DNA from: Lutjanus erythropterus
Lineage: Eukaryota > Chordata > Actinopteri > Lutjaniformes > Lutjanidae
Length of the DNA: 64,000 bases
Direction of reading: 5' to 3'
Assembly: GCA_020091685.1 (NCBI GenBank)
Contig: CM034607.1
Coordinates: 10,227,465 to 10,291,464, forward strand
Below are positions 1-14,584 of the stretch, in pieces; the stretch's first letter is position 1; each line of letters opens with the position of its first letter. The notes under the pieces were generated by a model, which saw nothing but the letters and a program-made list of their open reading frames with translations, searched no databases and was not told the DNA's origin. The position numbers were made by a program, and so were the translations under genes.

Positions 1-3000
1 CAAAACAATCATCCCCCATAGGCCTGACAGGCAGCGGTAAAATGTTTACTTCGCTGACAGAGAACGACAGCTGAAGGCAGCTCGGATTCACACTGGTTAT
101 AATAGAGCCACGCAGTGTCAATCTTCATGAGTGATGATAATGATGATGTCAAGCACACAAGCAGGTGCACACTTTATCCCACCAGTGCTTTTCCATCAAC
201 ATTTTATCACTCATTTGTATGAAACATTAAAGTAGGCTCCAAGGCATGTCACCCAAACAATTACATCCTCTATAAATGAAACAGTTATAGAGCTACATCT
301 GAATAAAGTTTGCAGGATTTCTATGGACTTGAAACACTGAAAAGTCATGCAAATTACAATCCATTATACAGAGTAATGAATCTAAGATCACACGTGCATG
401 GGTGTTTTTAAAATGGTGTTTTAAAATCAAAACAATATCCCACCAGATGAGAACTTTTTGCTGAAATCATCTCTGTCCATATTAAAACACCTGAAAAGGC
501 ATTTCATATGACAATTCACATACACTGGACGTGCACATGGTGTAAACATGAAGCAGATGGTTTTGATGGTCCAGGAAAATGTGGCTGCTGTTTACAGTAT
601 CCTCTGTGCTAATGTTGTTTTTATTAAAACAGCTCTCTGGGGTTCCTATCAAGAACCTTTCCATCTTATGGGTGTTAACAGGAAACCACAGAAAACACTT
701 TTATTTTCCAAAGGTTTTATGTAGAAACCACCCGAGGGTTTTTTTAATTCCAAAGGTCTTGTCCAAAACCCGCTCAGGGGGTTCTACTAAGAACCCTTTA
801 ATATTTCAAAGGTTTTATCCAGAACCCTACCAAGAATGGCCAAACTGGACATTCAAATGTTTTCTTGCCATTCCTCCGTTGCACAACATAGCTCCTCATG
901 TTAACAAAGGGGGCAGCTGTACATATCTTAACATTACAAGCCAAAAACTCTTCTTAGTTTTTAAATATTGTCACCTTGGCGAAGTTTTCAGAAAGCCAGT
1001 GGTGGTTCTATACCAGTTTTACTGGGGGGACCAGCTGGTGCCAGTTGTTTTGTCAGAAAGGGAACATTCAATCTAGGTAGTAATAGCATACAAGTAACAG
1101 CACACAAAAAACAACATAAAATACCTTGAATGGTATTTGTTTCAGTAACTTCCTGTTTGAGTTATTTGTTTCAGCAACATTTTAGTGCCATGTCATCGGG
1201 GCTCTAAACTCAGTGTTACAGGGGCACTGGCCCCGTTTGGCACCCCGGCAAAAAGCTCTTTTTCAGTGACCTGAAACACTGTTTGTGTCTGGTCGAAAGG
1301 CTTAAAACATATCAAAGGCTACGTTTTCAAAAATATCCCCACACAAGTGGCCTAAGAAGACCACAGTCCCTGTTGTCCGTGAAGAACAAAACTACAAAAA
1401 TTACAGCCACCTTGCGCACCTCCAAGGTTGAGTGTTTCATATTCAAACAGCAGATTTGGGTGATGTATTACTTTAAAACCTTGAAAAACTCAGCAAGTGT
1501 GACGGATGTGGATCTGGAGGAGGTGAAGTTCACCTTCAACGCGTCACAGCACAAAATATTGTAGGTCCTAATGAGATGAAGGAAGCAGGTGGGGAGAAAA
1601 GTGTTGTTTCAACTTTGATTTTGATCTGCAGCTATCATCATTGCTAAAGGCAGTCATATCAGCTACATTTGCTGATCGTCTGTCACAGCATATCATTGTG
1701 TTATTGATGAACACTGCCTGCTGGATATCTTGCAGAGCATTCGCTATTTATCTGTAAGCCAAAGGCACAGGCAGTGGTCTCAGTTACGTTTGTATCTGAA
1801 ATGCTGTTGGATTTCTGCAGCTGTGCAACACATCCTGAGAGGACAGGGGCTGTGAAAAACCTTGTTTTCTACAAGAAGTGTGTCACAGGCGCACTGAGCT
1901 CTGTCCAGCCTGCCAGGCCAGGAGTGGACAGTTACCATAGACACATACATGTTCAAACACCAAAACACTCGTGAGTCACCCTGTTCCTTTTCTGTCTGTC
2001 TATCACCCTGACCCAGATACAGTAGCTAAAGGAGCGAGAGGGGGCGGGGGAGGCTGCATCCACACAAAAAAGAACAAGAATCACTCCGGGTTGTGTACAT
2101 TATCAGGGTGTCTGAATTTCATTTCATCACCGGCTGCATCAACACTTGTCCCCTTTTACCGAGGCCGGTCCTCTGTGGTGGATTTGTCATACTGCAGAGT
2201 GAGCGCATGTCTAAGTGTGTCACCTTTTTTTATACCAAATCTGCTTTGAAGTTCTAATAAGACACTGACTGGTTGGAGCTTCTTTGCAGCTGGGGAACAA
2301 GCAGATTTTAGCAGCAGGGAGGAATACAAGGGAACTCTCATTTGCAAAATCTGAGGTTCTTGAAGCTCTGTGATGTGGGGACTACTCGTAGAACCGCTAA
2401 CAGCAGTTACTGCCACCTCTAAAGCCTTATTCGCACGGGACTAGTAGTACCAGGAGACGCCATGTGATTTAGAAATAAGACAGCTACATCTGTGTTTCAT
2501 GTGGTGCATTCGCATGGGATTAGTGAGGTCTGTATTTTACTCGAATTTACTGACATTACCCCATGGATATGATGTCAAGGCCCTGTGTAACACTGTTTCA
2601 GAAGCAGTGTCTGTTCTTCAGCAGCTGCATTGATAATATAGTTCAAAGTACAGAGTAATACAGCTGTTGACTGCTGTTCAACATATAGGACCCACAATAT
2701 ATGTGATTCCATCCTATGCGCACTTTGCAGGTCTATTAACCACGCACATACACTATTTAAATTCAGTAATTGCAATTAATTGTTGACAGAAAATAGGTTC
2801 ATAGGATGCCTTACTAATCCACACTCCTGTGTGGGGAAAAAACTTAACATAAATGAAAGGTGTTTTGCTATTGTGGAGATGTGTGTGTGCCTCACCTCAA
2901 CACACTGTTTGCTATCTCATGCAGATGGTCCTGCAGCGCCACAAACCTTGTGCTTGACCAGGTTTTAGCAGGTCTGTGGCAGAAGTGGTCTCAGCTACGG

Positions 3001-4456
3001 TGTACCATGCACAAGGTACCAAACGTGCCTGGCCACACCTTCATCTTTAGACCTCCCGTCTAAGGCACATAGACAGGCTCAAGTTCATTTGCTATCTTGG
3101 AAACGTGGCAAAAATGACAACTGTGTAAGAAAGCAATGCCAGGTGCATCACCGGCGCCATCCCCTTTGTATCAAGTATAAGATAGGGTAACATTTACGGA
3201 TCTAGTGGCAGAAATAAAATATAAAATAAATATAAAATCTGCCATGTTGCACTGCCGTGTTTCTGGCCCAGACAGACAAACCAAACATTGTACTCACCCT
3301 GGCATGTTGTTAACAGGTTTGTACATCATTTCTTTCAGTAACAAGTAACTGAAGATGGAAAAAAGTTCACTAGCATGGTCACGAATGAGTTAATTAACAC
3401 AACCTAAAATTCACAGTTTTACGTGATTATATGCTGTGTCTTCGTGACCAGCAATTTCCTGGAGTCACCGCTGGTTGCCTGGCAACTACTCAGAGCCAGG
3501 AATTAGTCCTAAAGTTGCCAAAGTGTTGTGTTTACACTTCGGTTTAACAAGAAATAACATGTCTGTTAGTGAACTTAAGGGGTGCTGGTTTGCACACAGA
3601 GCCAGGCAAGCTGTTTCTCCCTGATTCTGGCCTTTATGCTAAGCTAAGCTAACCCATGGCTGGCTATATTCAAACCAAATCAAGGGTTGCAGCATTTAGC
3701 AGAGGGTTGGGAGAGTATCATCATTTGGTCCATGAACTCTGCCTGGATAGCGCCCAGTTTCAGCAGTATTTCAGGCAGACTATAGGAAGAGTCTAATCAC
3801 TGGCTTATGTGATTGCCATTACTTTGGGTTGAGTTTCTCTGAAAGTTAACTTATCAGTCCCCATCATCAGCTAAAACTCACTACCCCTATTCAAATGAAT
3901 GAGTGGACTAGCATTTTCACCACAACACCTGAGTTGGTGTGAATACAGCGTTACATTAATGGACAACATATTTCCTAAAATGTGGAACTTTCGATGAAAG
4001 AAAAAAAAATCCATTTTGCTGCAGCTGTCACCACTGCAGAGCCAGCGTACAATTCATCTCTTCAAACAAGAGGAGATGTCATGAGATGAGTGGACACCTT
4101 TCCCTCACTAAATCTCTTCCCATCCACTTCTTGCCTCTCAGTCTGGCTTGTCTCCCACCCTGCTGGCTCCTGTGTGTTCCAAAATACAGTTACAGGGTTT
4201 AAACAGCCAGGCGTGAGATTAGGTTCAGAGGGATGATTACTGCAGGCCCTTGTTTTCCTTAGTCCCCATGTTGTCAGTGGCCCCGGGGATCAGGGGTCAC
4301 CGGTAACCCACGGCGGTATCGTGACACCTCATTACTCTTCCCCCCGCTGCCTGGTCACCACGTTGGGTTGTTATGGCAACGACAAGACAGAAGGCTTATC
4401 TTGATGCTGAGAAAATTGCACCTAAGCACCGAACCCCAGGGTGTAGCCTGTGCACA

Positions 4457-4458
<2 letters not shown>
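1..4458. other. Gene-free stretch with old repeat fragments
   Basis: No coding exon was recognised. Bases 633-830 are a fragment of the ggttct/agaaccct repeat seen again at 40,254-41,288 and 59,745-60,205. Bases 3,181-3,300 resemble the internal part of the element at 44,492-45,210 (acagacaaaccaaacattg). Bases 3,430-3,760 resemble the gctaagctaagctaac element found more completely at 46,290-46,845. Open frames of 60-165 codons here lack recognisable domains. Confidence 0.55.

Positions 4459-4497
<39 letters not shown>
4459..4497. repeat. (TG)n microsatellite
   Basis: About 19 uninterrupted TG units, ending at a TATG variant. The open frames that cross it, with Cys-Val or His-Thr runs, are artefacts of the repeat. 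Confidence 0.95.
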
Positions 4498-4502
<5 letters not shown>

Positions 4503-7500
4503 GCATATGGTGTCCACTGCATGGGGAGGTTGTGGGCAGAGATGAGAGGAGAGTTCCTCTCATGCTGTGTAATGTTCATACACCCCCACAGTGATGGAGG
4601 TTTCCCAAATAATGAGGATGAGGCGGAGGGGCAGAAGGTAATGCCCCAGCCATCTGAAAAATGTACGCTCATGGCAAAAATCCTGACCAGGAGGAAAAGA
4701 GATTTGGATTTTTTCAAGCAACATATCCATGATCACCTTAATAATTGCGGGGGGGGTTTTTTTTTTTTTTTTACTTTATCGAAACATACTGTCATAAGCG
4801 TAGTTTAGCTCATTTAAGACAGAGGGCAGTACCTCAGTTTAGTGTGCAAGTCAGAGAGAGCGAGCAACAGACTGTCAGTGCTGCTCAAAGTGGAGAAGAA
4901 ATTTAGCAGTAAACTGTCAATCTGGGATTAAATGTACAGAACAGGTTACAGTGTGTCACTTAATAAACCAGTCCTTCGCAGGTTTTGGGGAGATGAGGAT
5001 ATCCATCTGTAATCCAGCCTTGAACAGCAGCGTCTTTTTGGAGATGTGGCACCCACTGTCAATTCCAAGATGCCTTGAGTTGTGAGTGAATTTGTCGACC
5101 AATCAGATGTGTGACAGCTGGTGTATTAATAGATCCAGGCACTGATCTCAATATGATATTGACCCTTCAAAATTGTGGTGATGATGATAACGAACTCGAT
5201 GCCACAATAGGCTTAACATGACGGTGGTGCTGCGGTAATGCGGTTATCATCACAGCTCTGTTTTTAAAAAAGACATTTGGACTCCAAAATCTGCCTACAG
5301 TACATTCATTTCATTTACTAGAGGGTTTTTCACCATCAGCACCGCAGTAGGGAAGGATTTTTATATATGTAGCCACATTATCAGTCTGTAATTAAATCAG
5401 AGAATATGGACTTGTATTATTTAATATATAAATTAATGGTCTCCAGTAAGATCACCGACTGGAGTTCTTCCCCGCACAAAAGAAGTGACAAATTTCAACT
5501 AAGTTCAGAGTGAAACAGTACGAGTGAATCTGCTAATTAAGTGTCAGCAAGTTTCTTCCATAACCAGCTGGACTCCTCAGAAACATCAGTACTCCTCCTC
5601 ATACACTGAAAAAGGACTTGGGACAAGCCTATGTTATCCGCTGGTATGAAAGGGTCAGCATGGATTATTATACAACCTGGCACCACAGCTCTGCTCCCAC
5701 ACTGGGCTCAGCTCTGGTATGAAAAGACAGACCTCAGGGAAGTAGAACAGCACTGAGTTACTAAATTACAGTTCTCACTCTGCAAAGATGATTGAACATG
5801 ACTGCAAAAATATGATGCAAAAATACAGTTATACAATACAAGGGGAAGTGGTGTGTGAAATGGTAACTTTTTTCCATGACCAATAGTCTATTCATACCTT
5901 TTCTTTGCCAATTAGTGAGACAAAACAAGCAACATGAATAATTACCTTGTATTGAATTACCTTGTGCTCAGGAAAAATATAATTAAAACATTTTTTGACA
6001 AATATCCAATAATTAAGAACAACCAAGAAATCGATTAATAAGGAAATAATCAGCAGTATTAATTGGTAATGAAAATAATCCTTAGTTGCAGCCCCGAATG
6101 TATTATTGTTGATGGCCCAAGCCAGAAAAATAGAGTTATATTATATGATGAGCTATCTAGCATAACTACGGTGACCAGATGAGAATGGGTGAAATTCAGG
6201 AGATGGTTTTGATCCGTCCTCCACATGGCTGCAGCCTCCAATAGCAGTGTTTCAGAAACATTTCAGCAGTGGAGCGTTTTGCTCACCTGATTATGTTTAC
6301 TTGTTCAGATGTTGTTGATTTGGTTTCTTACCTTCCTTATTGTTCCTCTGTGATGAATAAGTAGGTTGTGTCTTTAAATAGATTATTTTATGTCAGTCTT
6401 TATGATTGCAAGTGTTTTATTTTGAAAATTGACTGGATTTTCTGTGCTTTTTCTGTGTCTGAGTTACTCCCAGCTATACGGCATCCATAAAAAAATAACC
6501 TCTGCGCGTATCTGAAGCGGAGAGCTGCTTCTGGGACGTGCAGCGACGCTGCTGGTGGAATCACAAGCATTGTGTAGAATGGCCGCAATCAGCTCTGGCT
6601 GGTGTGGCACAGCTGAAACGCAACACAATTGTGCCTGGTGGAATCAGGCCGTAACAGAAATAATCCAAAGACAACTGACTGGAGAAACTGACTCATGAAA
6701 TATTACTCTGATCTCTTTGTTTCATGCCATATAATCTTATTAGTCTACACAGACTGTAGCTCATTGTTCCTCAACCTTGCGGAAACAGACACAACATGAA
6801 TGAACAATGATAATGACACTCCTTTTATAGAAAATCCGTCTTTGGCTGTCACTGGAACACGCCGTCTCCCTGCAGCAGTGAGCTGTTGTGTGCCTTAATG
6901 ACAGAAATGCTTTTAGATGGTCGATCACAGGCGAGGTGAAGGCAAGCAGAGAGGGTCAGACGTTTAATTCTGAGCCTTAATACGCTCTGTCTTTATCTCT
7001 CTGTCTCGCTCAGTCTCCCGTGCTGTTTGACAGTCCCCTTATTGTGCGAGCCGCTAACTGATTGTTGGGGTAGACAGTTTAAGGAATCAATGTTCATTTA
7101 CAAGTCTGTAAACACCCGTCACGCACATACACAATGTGTGTGACGTAGATCTAGATGTGAGTCAGGCAGAATGGTTATTCCTGTAAAGGCTATCGACAGC
7201 GCTCTTTTTCCACATTGCAGAGATAAGACACGCCCACCAAGAATAGTTTAGCCTGTGGACGAAATCAGCTGATAGCACCAACGACCTGTCTATCAAGCTC
7301 TAATGTACCAGTCAGGCCTCTATTGAACCAGAACCAATCAGTCAGACAGATTGAACCCCAGCTGGCATGAGGAAAGGGACTGAGTCACTCTTTTGCAATA
7401 TCTTTCCATCTTCTCGCCCTCCCTCCTCCTGCTCCTCCTCTTGTTTGTGTTCTTACATTTTTCATTATTTCATCAAGTGGTTTCTTTCAAATTGAGACTC

Positions 7501-8019
7501 CAGTCTCTCGAGGAACATGAGCACAAAAGATCCATGAAGAAAAAAGAATAAACAAAATAAAGCAGCAATCAAACAGCCAGACAGGGACACACTTAACAAA
7601 AAACAAATTCATACCTCGGAGAAAATGTGAGACACGAGTTCATTTAAAGTGATTTTGCTCCATTTGGAAGATTCGGAGCACAAGAGACCTATCTTGCAAT
7701 GTTGAGAATTTAGGTGTGCAGTATTTGAATCTGACTCTCGATGTGATCTGGCACCGTAAATAATGGATTTCAGAGCAACAGAGTAGTTTTGAAAAGTCGA
7801 GCCTGGTGGATACTTTAAATCTGATGCAATTCATTTCCCTTCTGGAACATCAACTTTCTGATATAAATCTCCATGGTGACTGTGAAATGTATTGCTTCTA
7901 ATAAAAAAAGCAAGGCACTGAAAATTCACCCAGTATCTTCAGACTGGAAGGCAGAGCGTGAATAAAAAATGTCTCCATAATCAAATTCAGGGGCGATGCT
8001 TTTTTTAAAATGTTAAATG
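4498..8019. other. Gene-free stretch
   Basis: No coding exon was recognised. It contains a G8/T15 homopolymer pair at about 4,748-4,772 and the right-end fragment of the attaatcg MITE family at about 6,028-6,095 (aataatccttagttgcagc). The remainder is AT-rich unique-looking sequence without a signal I can name. Confidence 0.5.
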
Positions 8020-8560
8020 TTCAACGTTTTAGGGAATACTCTTACTTGCTTTTTTGCCAAGAGTTGAAAAGATTAACACTACTTCAGTGTCTGTACACTA
8101 AATAAAAGGCAAGAGCTAGAAGCTGGTTAGTTTAGCTTAGCATAAAGACTGGGAACAAGGCGAAACAGAAATCATCCTACATTTTAACGCTTGTACATAA
8201 TTTGTGGTTATTTGGGGTTTGAGCCTAAGGTACAAAGTGATATTATAAGACAGGATGGGCCTGGGCTAGCTGATGAGTGTGTGTGGACATAATAACAGCA
8301 TTGTTGATAGTTTCAATATATTTTTGATTTTTTTAAATTACATATAGCACCCTTAAACAAGCTATATATTAGATGTGAATTTATGAGCATCTAGAGGTGC
8401 TGTTAGCTAGGCTAGGCTAACTGCTTCCTCCTGTTTTAAGTCTAAAGTGCTAAGCTAAGCTAACCTGCCGCTGGCATCATATTTAATCTACAGACGTGGA
8501 AGTGGTATCAATCCTCTCATCTAACGCTAACTCATCTAACAGGAAACAGAAAACTAATAA
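8020..8560. mobile_element. MITE copy, gctaagctaagctaac family (degenerate)
   Basis: The left part (gggaatactcttacttgc, gccaagagttgaaaagatt, gtttagcttagcataaagactggga) and right part (tgctaagctaagctaacctg, gtggtatcaatcctctcat) follow the same order as the element at 46,290-46,845. The two halves carry inverted versions of the same words (ttagcttagcat and gctaagctaa), so it is an imperfect inverted-repeat element. Confidence 0.6.
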
Positions 8561-11500
8561 TCAATTCTTTAAGCAGAAGAACAATAATGCAATTTTCACT
8601 ATCAGTTCAGGTTTTGTTCGTCAGTCCTCCACACCTCATCCACTTCCACTTCTCGCTGCAAAGTCTTGACTGTGTTTCTCCTTCACCAAGAAACAGAAGG
8701 TTATTTTACATTTACATTGCTTACTGTCCTTGTCTGCTGTGCATAATGCCCATTAGCTTGTCCTAAAGCAGACCAGTTGCCATGGAAGCCAGAACAAATG
8801 CAGAGAGAATCATACATACAGGCTACAGGTGCAACATGCTGAGATGTAATTACTTTATGTTAGTGTCGGTGGATACTGTAACAGCAGACTACTGCAGTGG
8901 TATTTGACTGTAAGAAAAGCTTCATGTTGAATTTGAGTCACGATCAAAACTGGTGATTTTTTTTTTGTGCTTTAAACTGGGAAGGGAGGCAAGGAGAGAA
9001 GTCAGGCCTTGAGAGCGAAATAAATATTTTATCAACTCCACTCCTGTCACATTATTTTGACTCAGCCAAAAAAACAGAACAGCACTGCACCGGCATCCAT
9101 GGACGGTGCACTTTACTGCTAAATTGAACATTTTCACTTTCATTCCAGGTTCGCAGAATCACTATAGTCTTATCCCTGAGGTCATCTGGGATGTCAATAG
9201 CCTCAGTAGATAGAAATCTTTCATTAACCTTTCATTTCATAACAACCTCCACGAATATTCAACACAATGCAAAACTGTAGCGTTCAATTTGTCCTTCAGC
9301 AGGAGCTGGAAATGGGAACAGAATAATGTGCTGGAGTGGAATTGTGCCGTTTTAGCTGTCTTGGTGTTTGAATAATGCTGAAAAAGCATCGAGACAGCAT
9401 TATTGCTCTATTTAAAAGAAGCACAGCCTGTTCCATAGGACTCGGAGGCCCTTGGAGTGGGCAAACAACTATGAATCACGCTGTTACAGTGAGTACAACA
9501 AATTGGTGCATTGCATCTTCCTCCAGTGATGCCTGTATTACAGATGTACTGTAGAGCCAATGTTTATTTCCAAGGCCGGAGTGAGAAAAGCAACTGAGGG
9601 GTTTTGGATGCTCTGACAACAAAATAACCACAACATCATAAATTGCCAATATGCTGTATATTTTATTCACTAGCTCGGTGAATGCAACATATCACCGGGG
9701 GTAGCAGCTTCTGTGCTGTTGCAGAGATGAGAGAAGCGAGCGCATTGCCGTCCCCCCTTTCCAAAACGTCTGTATAAGATTTACAGTAACACACCAGCAG
9801 ATGCACTTTTCTGGTTCAGACTCGCCTGATTTCCACTGAGTTTTGACCCAGACTCTGAAATAATCTTGGGGCAGTTTCTGCTCGCAGGTCATGAAATATT
9901 CACCTCATATCAAATGAATAATATATCCAGTATTACTCACTTATACTCGAATGCCGTTGCAGTGCTTTGTCTCCCTCTGTGTCTATTGTCACAACAGGAC
10001 AAGAAATGAAATGCATCTAATAATATACGCCGCTGACATGTGAGTTATATAACCAATAATGCTGTTCGGGGACAGATGGGATAGTTTTTTTATGAATTGT
10101 ACAGTCTGTCATGAATGATGATGACATATTCTGACATGTCTGCATATATTTTTGACATGTTTTAGATGAAAGCTCATTGTTTCCAAACCAAAGCCTGCGC
10201 CTACCCGGACATTCACCCAATTCTCCTGCAAACCAATAAAAAGTATGATCATTTTAACAGATTTTGTCGACTTTATTTTTTATTTACAGTGCTATAAATG
10301 GATGCCTTTAATGGCGAACATATGAAACGCTGTACTCAGCCCCTCCACTCCTCCTCCTTCCACTCTCGCTCCCTCTCACACACCCTCTCTCTCATCTGTC
10401 AGCCGCCACAGCGAGCTTTGTTTCTTTCTCCCTTCTTTCCGTCACTCATTCGTCCTTCTCGCAGCGGGGTCCATGCAGGTGCGGGAGGCTCACACAAGCA
10501 CGTCAGAGAAAACCTTGGCTTCATCTGACACAAAACATTACAACAGACACAGTGACGAGCGCAAATTGTAGTTTTGTTACAGTAGGGACCTCACAAGGCT
10601 TGTATGGTCTGAAAAAAGAAAAATGCGATCATGCGTGAAGTGATGGTTTTATAAAATGGAAGGACAGGACAGACGTGTTTTACTTTTAATCAAATCTGCT
10701 AAATTTCTAAGGCTGAGGAGGAAGATTTACTAATTCTTAACCACCTCATTTAGTCCTTGTGATAAATCATAGCACTGCCTAGGGACCTTCAAGACTTCAT
10801 GGAGGAATTTGTTCATTGTTCATTCTATTCTCCTTCAGTCACTTCCTGAGGTTACTGGAAGTGTTAACTGTTGCCTCACATCCCTGTCTGGTGAGCAAGA
10901 CAAGAAAGTTGCAATTTTTCATAGATTTGCTGTAACTTTGTTTCGCTTTGTGCGAAACCAGTCAGTGAACTACATCTCACATGTCATTACCGCCAATATC
11001 CCTGTCCTTTGCAACATTACCTTACCCAAAGTGTTTTATTCAGAGACTCCTGGTCATTTAATCAGCCAGGATGCAAAAGAACAACCAAGCTAATGTGACT
11101 ACATGCCTGCAAGAAATCACACAGGCATCATAGCTTTGGTGGCTAACATTAGCTTTTGGTGGGAAAAAGTCATAATGTCACATACATGACCATTGGGTGT
11201 GTAATCTAATTGCATATCTTCACAGTCTTAGACAGTTTTAGAAAAAAATGAGATTTTCTTTGACACTGTGTGTAATTAGTGGCACAATTCAAATAGGATC
11301 AAAAAATTATTTGTCTTGCCATCCATCAGAAGGGGAGGCACTTTGCCTGTCCATTCTTTCTCATCCAGGCTCACCTGATGGCTCTCTGATGCTCTGTACT
11401 GGCTACTTGGAGCAGACAACCAGATTCTTTTCCTCACCACAGCGACATGAAAGCCTGTCCATGAGTGTGAGCAAGATTAGCTCCAGCAACACAAAACCTG

Positions 11501-13013
11501 CCAGCTAGCTTTATAAACATCTCATGCAACAAGCAATAAGTTAGCGCCAGACTGCTAACTCTGTAAAGCCCCTTTTGCACTGGACAAAAAACCCACTAAC
11601 ACCCTCTAACATCTGGCTTTTGTCTTCAGCGGGAGAGGGTACAATAAGCATTCATTCCCAGGTCAAATGACACAGTATTTATCACCTCCAGCTTCGAGCG
11701 GCAGTGGTGCCTCTAGGTAGAAAGCACGAACTGCGATGCAGGAGAGAAATTAAACCACACTTCAAACCACAGATATTCAGTTAGAAGCTACGAAATTACT
11801 GACAGTTAATCACACAAACACTTTTAAAAACACCAGCTGTCTATCTACTCTCCTGCACACATGAGATGAGTCTCAGCTTTCTAGTGTACATCAGAAAAAA
11901 ACACAGAAACGAGAGCAGGGCCAATCACCTATTTCTAGCAGGTTCAGCCATGTTTAAAACACCTGCATATATGTGCTAATATTGGTGCGAAAATAGTATA
12001 TAATAAACTAAGCAACTGGTTTTCATTCTATCTGCACAAATGGACAGAGCACAACAAATACTGTAATGTTTACCAGTCTGTGGGAGTATTGTCAGTTTCA
12101 AAACTTTAATAGGAGGCATTTTAGGGACATACATACAGTACAACGCAGCTTCTGTAAACACTTCTGCTGTTGGTGCAAATGTTTAGTCTGCACACAGGCT
12201 ACATTTGAGTCTCTGATCACCGCACAGCATTAACTACTCCTGATAGACTCGCTACATTTGATCTTGCATGACAACTAATCATCCTCTTTTCTAACCCGGC
12301 GCCGTTATCCCGCACAAAACACACACATAAACACAGCCACACATGCGGAGAGGAGATTCAAAGCTCCCGCTTCACATGCTTTCTTTGTTTCTGATCCGAC
12401 ATGTGTTCATGCTCGTGCACGCTGGACATACAGAGGCAGATCAAAGAAACATTCCTTCAGGCATGCACTCGACATTCTCGCAAACACGCACACATACACA
12501 CACATATAAACTCATTCGGCTTCATACACATGTACACACACACAGTTCCTTTTGTTCTTTGGTTAGGTGCATTTAGCAGGATTATCTATTGACTGTTTTA
12601 TTCTTGTTCTCTTTTGAATAAATGTTTTTAGACACATGCTGATTTATTAAATGTTGCCCGTTGTGATGGCTGCAACCTCTTTTATTTAGAGGCCCTTCAA
12701 CCTTTACAAGCTATTGATATGGTAATTTTGATTGTAGTTATTAATTTAATTATTAATCAGAGTGCCAATTTGATCATTTAATATATTTTGACACTGGGAC
12801 TGAATTTACAAGCTATCAGTTTCCCAGGGGAGGCATTTCAGGCCAGTTCGGAACATAAAAATCCCGCTGTGGCTGATAATAATACATCTGACGTCAAAAT
12901 GTTACTCTTTGAATAGAATTTTGTGGCCTTGAGTCCATGCACAAAAGTATAATAGACAAATTTTCAAAGTTTCTCCTGTGCCAAAAGTCCCATTCATTTT
13001 CTGCATACAGATA
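8561..13013. other. Gene-free stretch
   Basis: No coding exon was recognised. The sequence is mixed AT-rich, with short pyrimidine-rich runs (10,340-10,450) and CA-rich text near 12,480-12,545. The open frames of 60-95 codons show no known domain, signal peptide pattern or splice context that supports a gene. Confidence 0.5.
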
Positions 13014-13021
13014 GATGTAGT

Positions 13022-14009
13022 CAGTGGTGGGCAGTAGTGAAGTACATTTACTTGAGTACTGTACTTAAGTACATTTTTTGAGTATCTGTACTTTACTTGA
13101 GTATTTGGGTTTTTTTTTTGGAAACTTATTACTTTCACTCCACTACATTTCAAAGACAAATATTGTACTTTTGACTCCACTACATTTGTAGGAAGGTTGT
13201 TGTTACTTTTCGACTGAGCTTTGAAGTCAGCTGTTGGTGTTTTTTTCTTTTCTAAAATGTAATTGGTCACATGCTGTGTTCCTCACAAAAGGAAACCAAT
13301 CACAGTAGCTCCTCTCAAATGGGACTGATGTAAAAGTGGAAATACATCATCCAGGCGCTCTCTGTAACAAAAACAAGCAAGCTCTCCCTCTTTCATTCAA
13401 ACAAAAAGCGGTAATGGTGACGGCAGGAGAAAGACAAAATTAAATCTCAAGATGTTATTATAATTATTCATTATTCCAGGTAGCTTTTAAAGTTGGATTG
13501 TTTTTATCAGCATAATTCATGTATATATACTGCCTCTGAAGACAGAAAGAAATCTCAGTTATTTAACAGACTTGGAGAACTTCTTACAGTTATCTTCAAT
13601 CTAATGTTATGATGTGATTTTAATACAGTTACATCAGAAAATGACAATAACTGTCCTTTTTGTTTTTGATTGTATTTCTATGCTAAAGTTTTTATAGGTG
13701 TTTCTATAGACTTTGTGTAGCAGAGTGGTTCTACAAGCATCAGTGCATCATTAGATGGTTTCAGAGAGTTACAAGCTTCTGTAAATGCATCATGAAAACA
13801 ATACAGCGTGTATTGATATTAGAAAATGTACTTTGTAATTTGTACTTTTGAATACTTAAGTATTTTTAAAAACGTACTTTTGAATACTTAAGTATTTTTA
13901 AAAGCAAGAACTTTGACTGAGCAACTTTCACTTGTAGTTGAGTAATATTTGACCAGGAGTATCTATACTTTGACTCAAGTACTGGGGTTGAGTACTTTGT
14001 CCACCACTG
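13022..14009. mobile_element. Non-autonomous hAT-like DNA transposon, 988 bp
   Basis: The ends are inverted: cagtggtgggcagtagtgaa on the left and actttgtccaccactg on the right. They are flanked by an 8-bp target-site duplication with one mismatch, gatgtagt at 13014-13021 and gatatagt at 14010-14017. Eight-bp duplications and CAGTGGTG-type ends fit the hAT superfamily. The interior is rich in gtactt/aagtac words and has no transposase frame. A 32-bp tandem duplication lies near the right end (13842-13873 and 13874-13905). Confidence 0.85.
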
Positions 14010-14584
14010 GATATAGTCATGAAACTCTCTGAGTTTAATCATCAAGGTAACTTAAAAGTCTGTGGCAGTGGTCACTAATGGTGAGTGGAAACTAAAACTC
14101 AGGTTTTTCTAGGACCTTCATGAAACTTTCAGCATTTTAAATCAATTTACTTTCCAGATTCAGTCAATTTTGGTGTACTTTTCTGTTCCCAATGTCTTAG
14201 ATGAAGTCTTCTGAATTTGAAAAAACCTTTGATTCACATCTCTGATTGCTTTCTCTGATATAAGAACGCTGGCTGAGGCTCAGTGGTATCATAGTATTTA
14301 GAGCCGCTCGCTGTGCCAAAGTAAAATGAAGCATAAATAATTTAACAGTTGTTTAACTGTTTTGGTTCACTTTCACTGCTCTTATTAATCCTTTTGCAGA
14401 CATACTTAGTGACTAGCTGGGGAACATGGTGGCTAAAACATCTATTGAACTTAATTTGCCAGGTGGCCAGAAACATGGCTCCAAATGACAAATAGTTCAG
14501 GATGTATCAACATTATAATGTTGATGTCAGTGTGTTTACAGTGTTTACAGCACCCACAGGCTTGTACAATAGGCTCTCACATGT

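Noticed and set aside
579..1076. 165-codon open frame, plus strand
   Set aside because: It crosses a ggttct-type repeat, contains no recognisable domain and has no splice or promoter context. Frames of this length occur by chance in AT-rich DNA.
1283..1564. 93-codon frame ending in DVDLEEVKFTFNASQHKIL
   Set aside because: The C-terminal part looks protein-like, but I cannot place it in a family and see no supporting splice sites. A translated search would decide.
4355..4808. Open frames of 73-146 codons on both strands with Cys-Val or His-Thr runs
   Set aside because: They are translations of the (TG)n array at 4459-4497.
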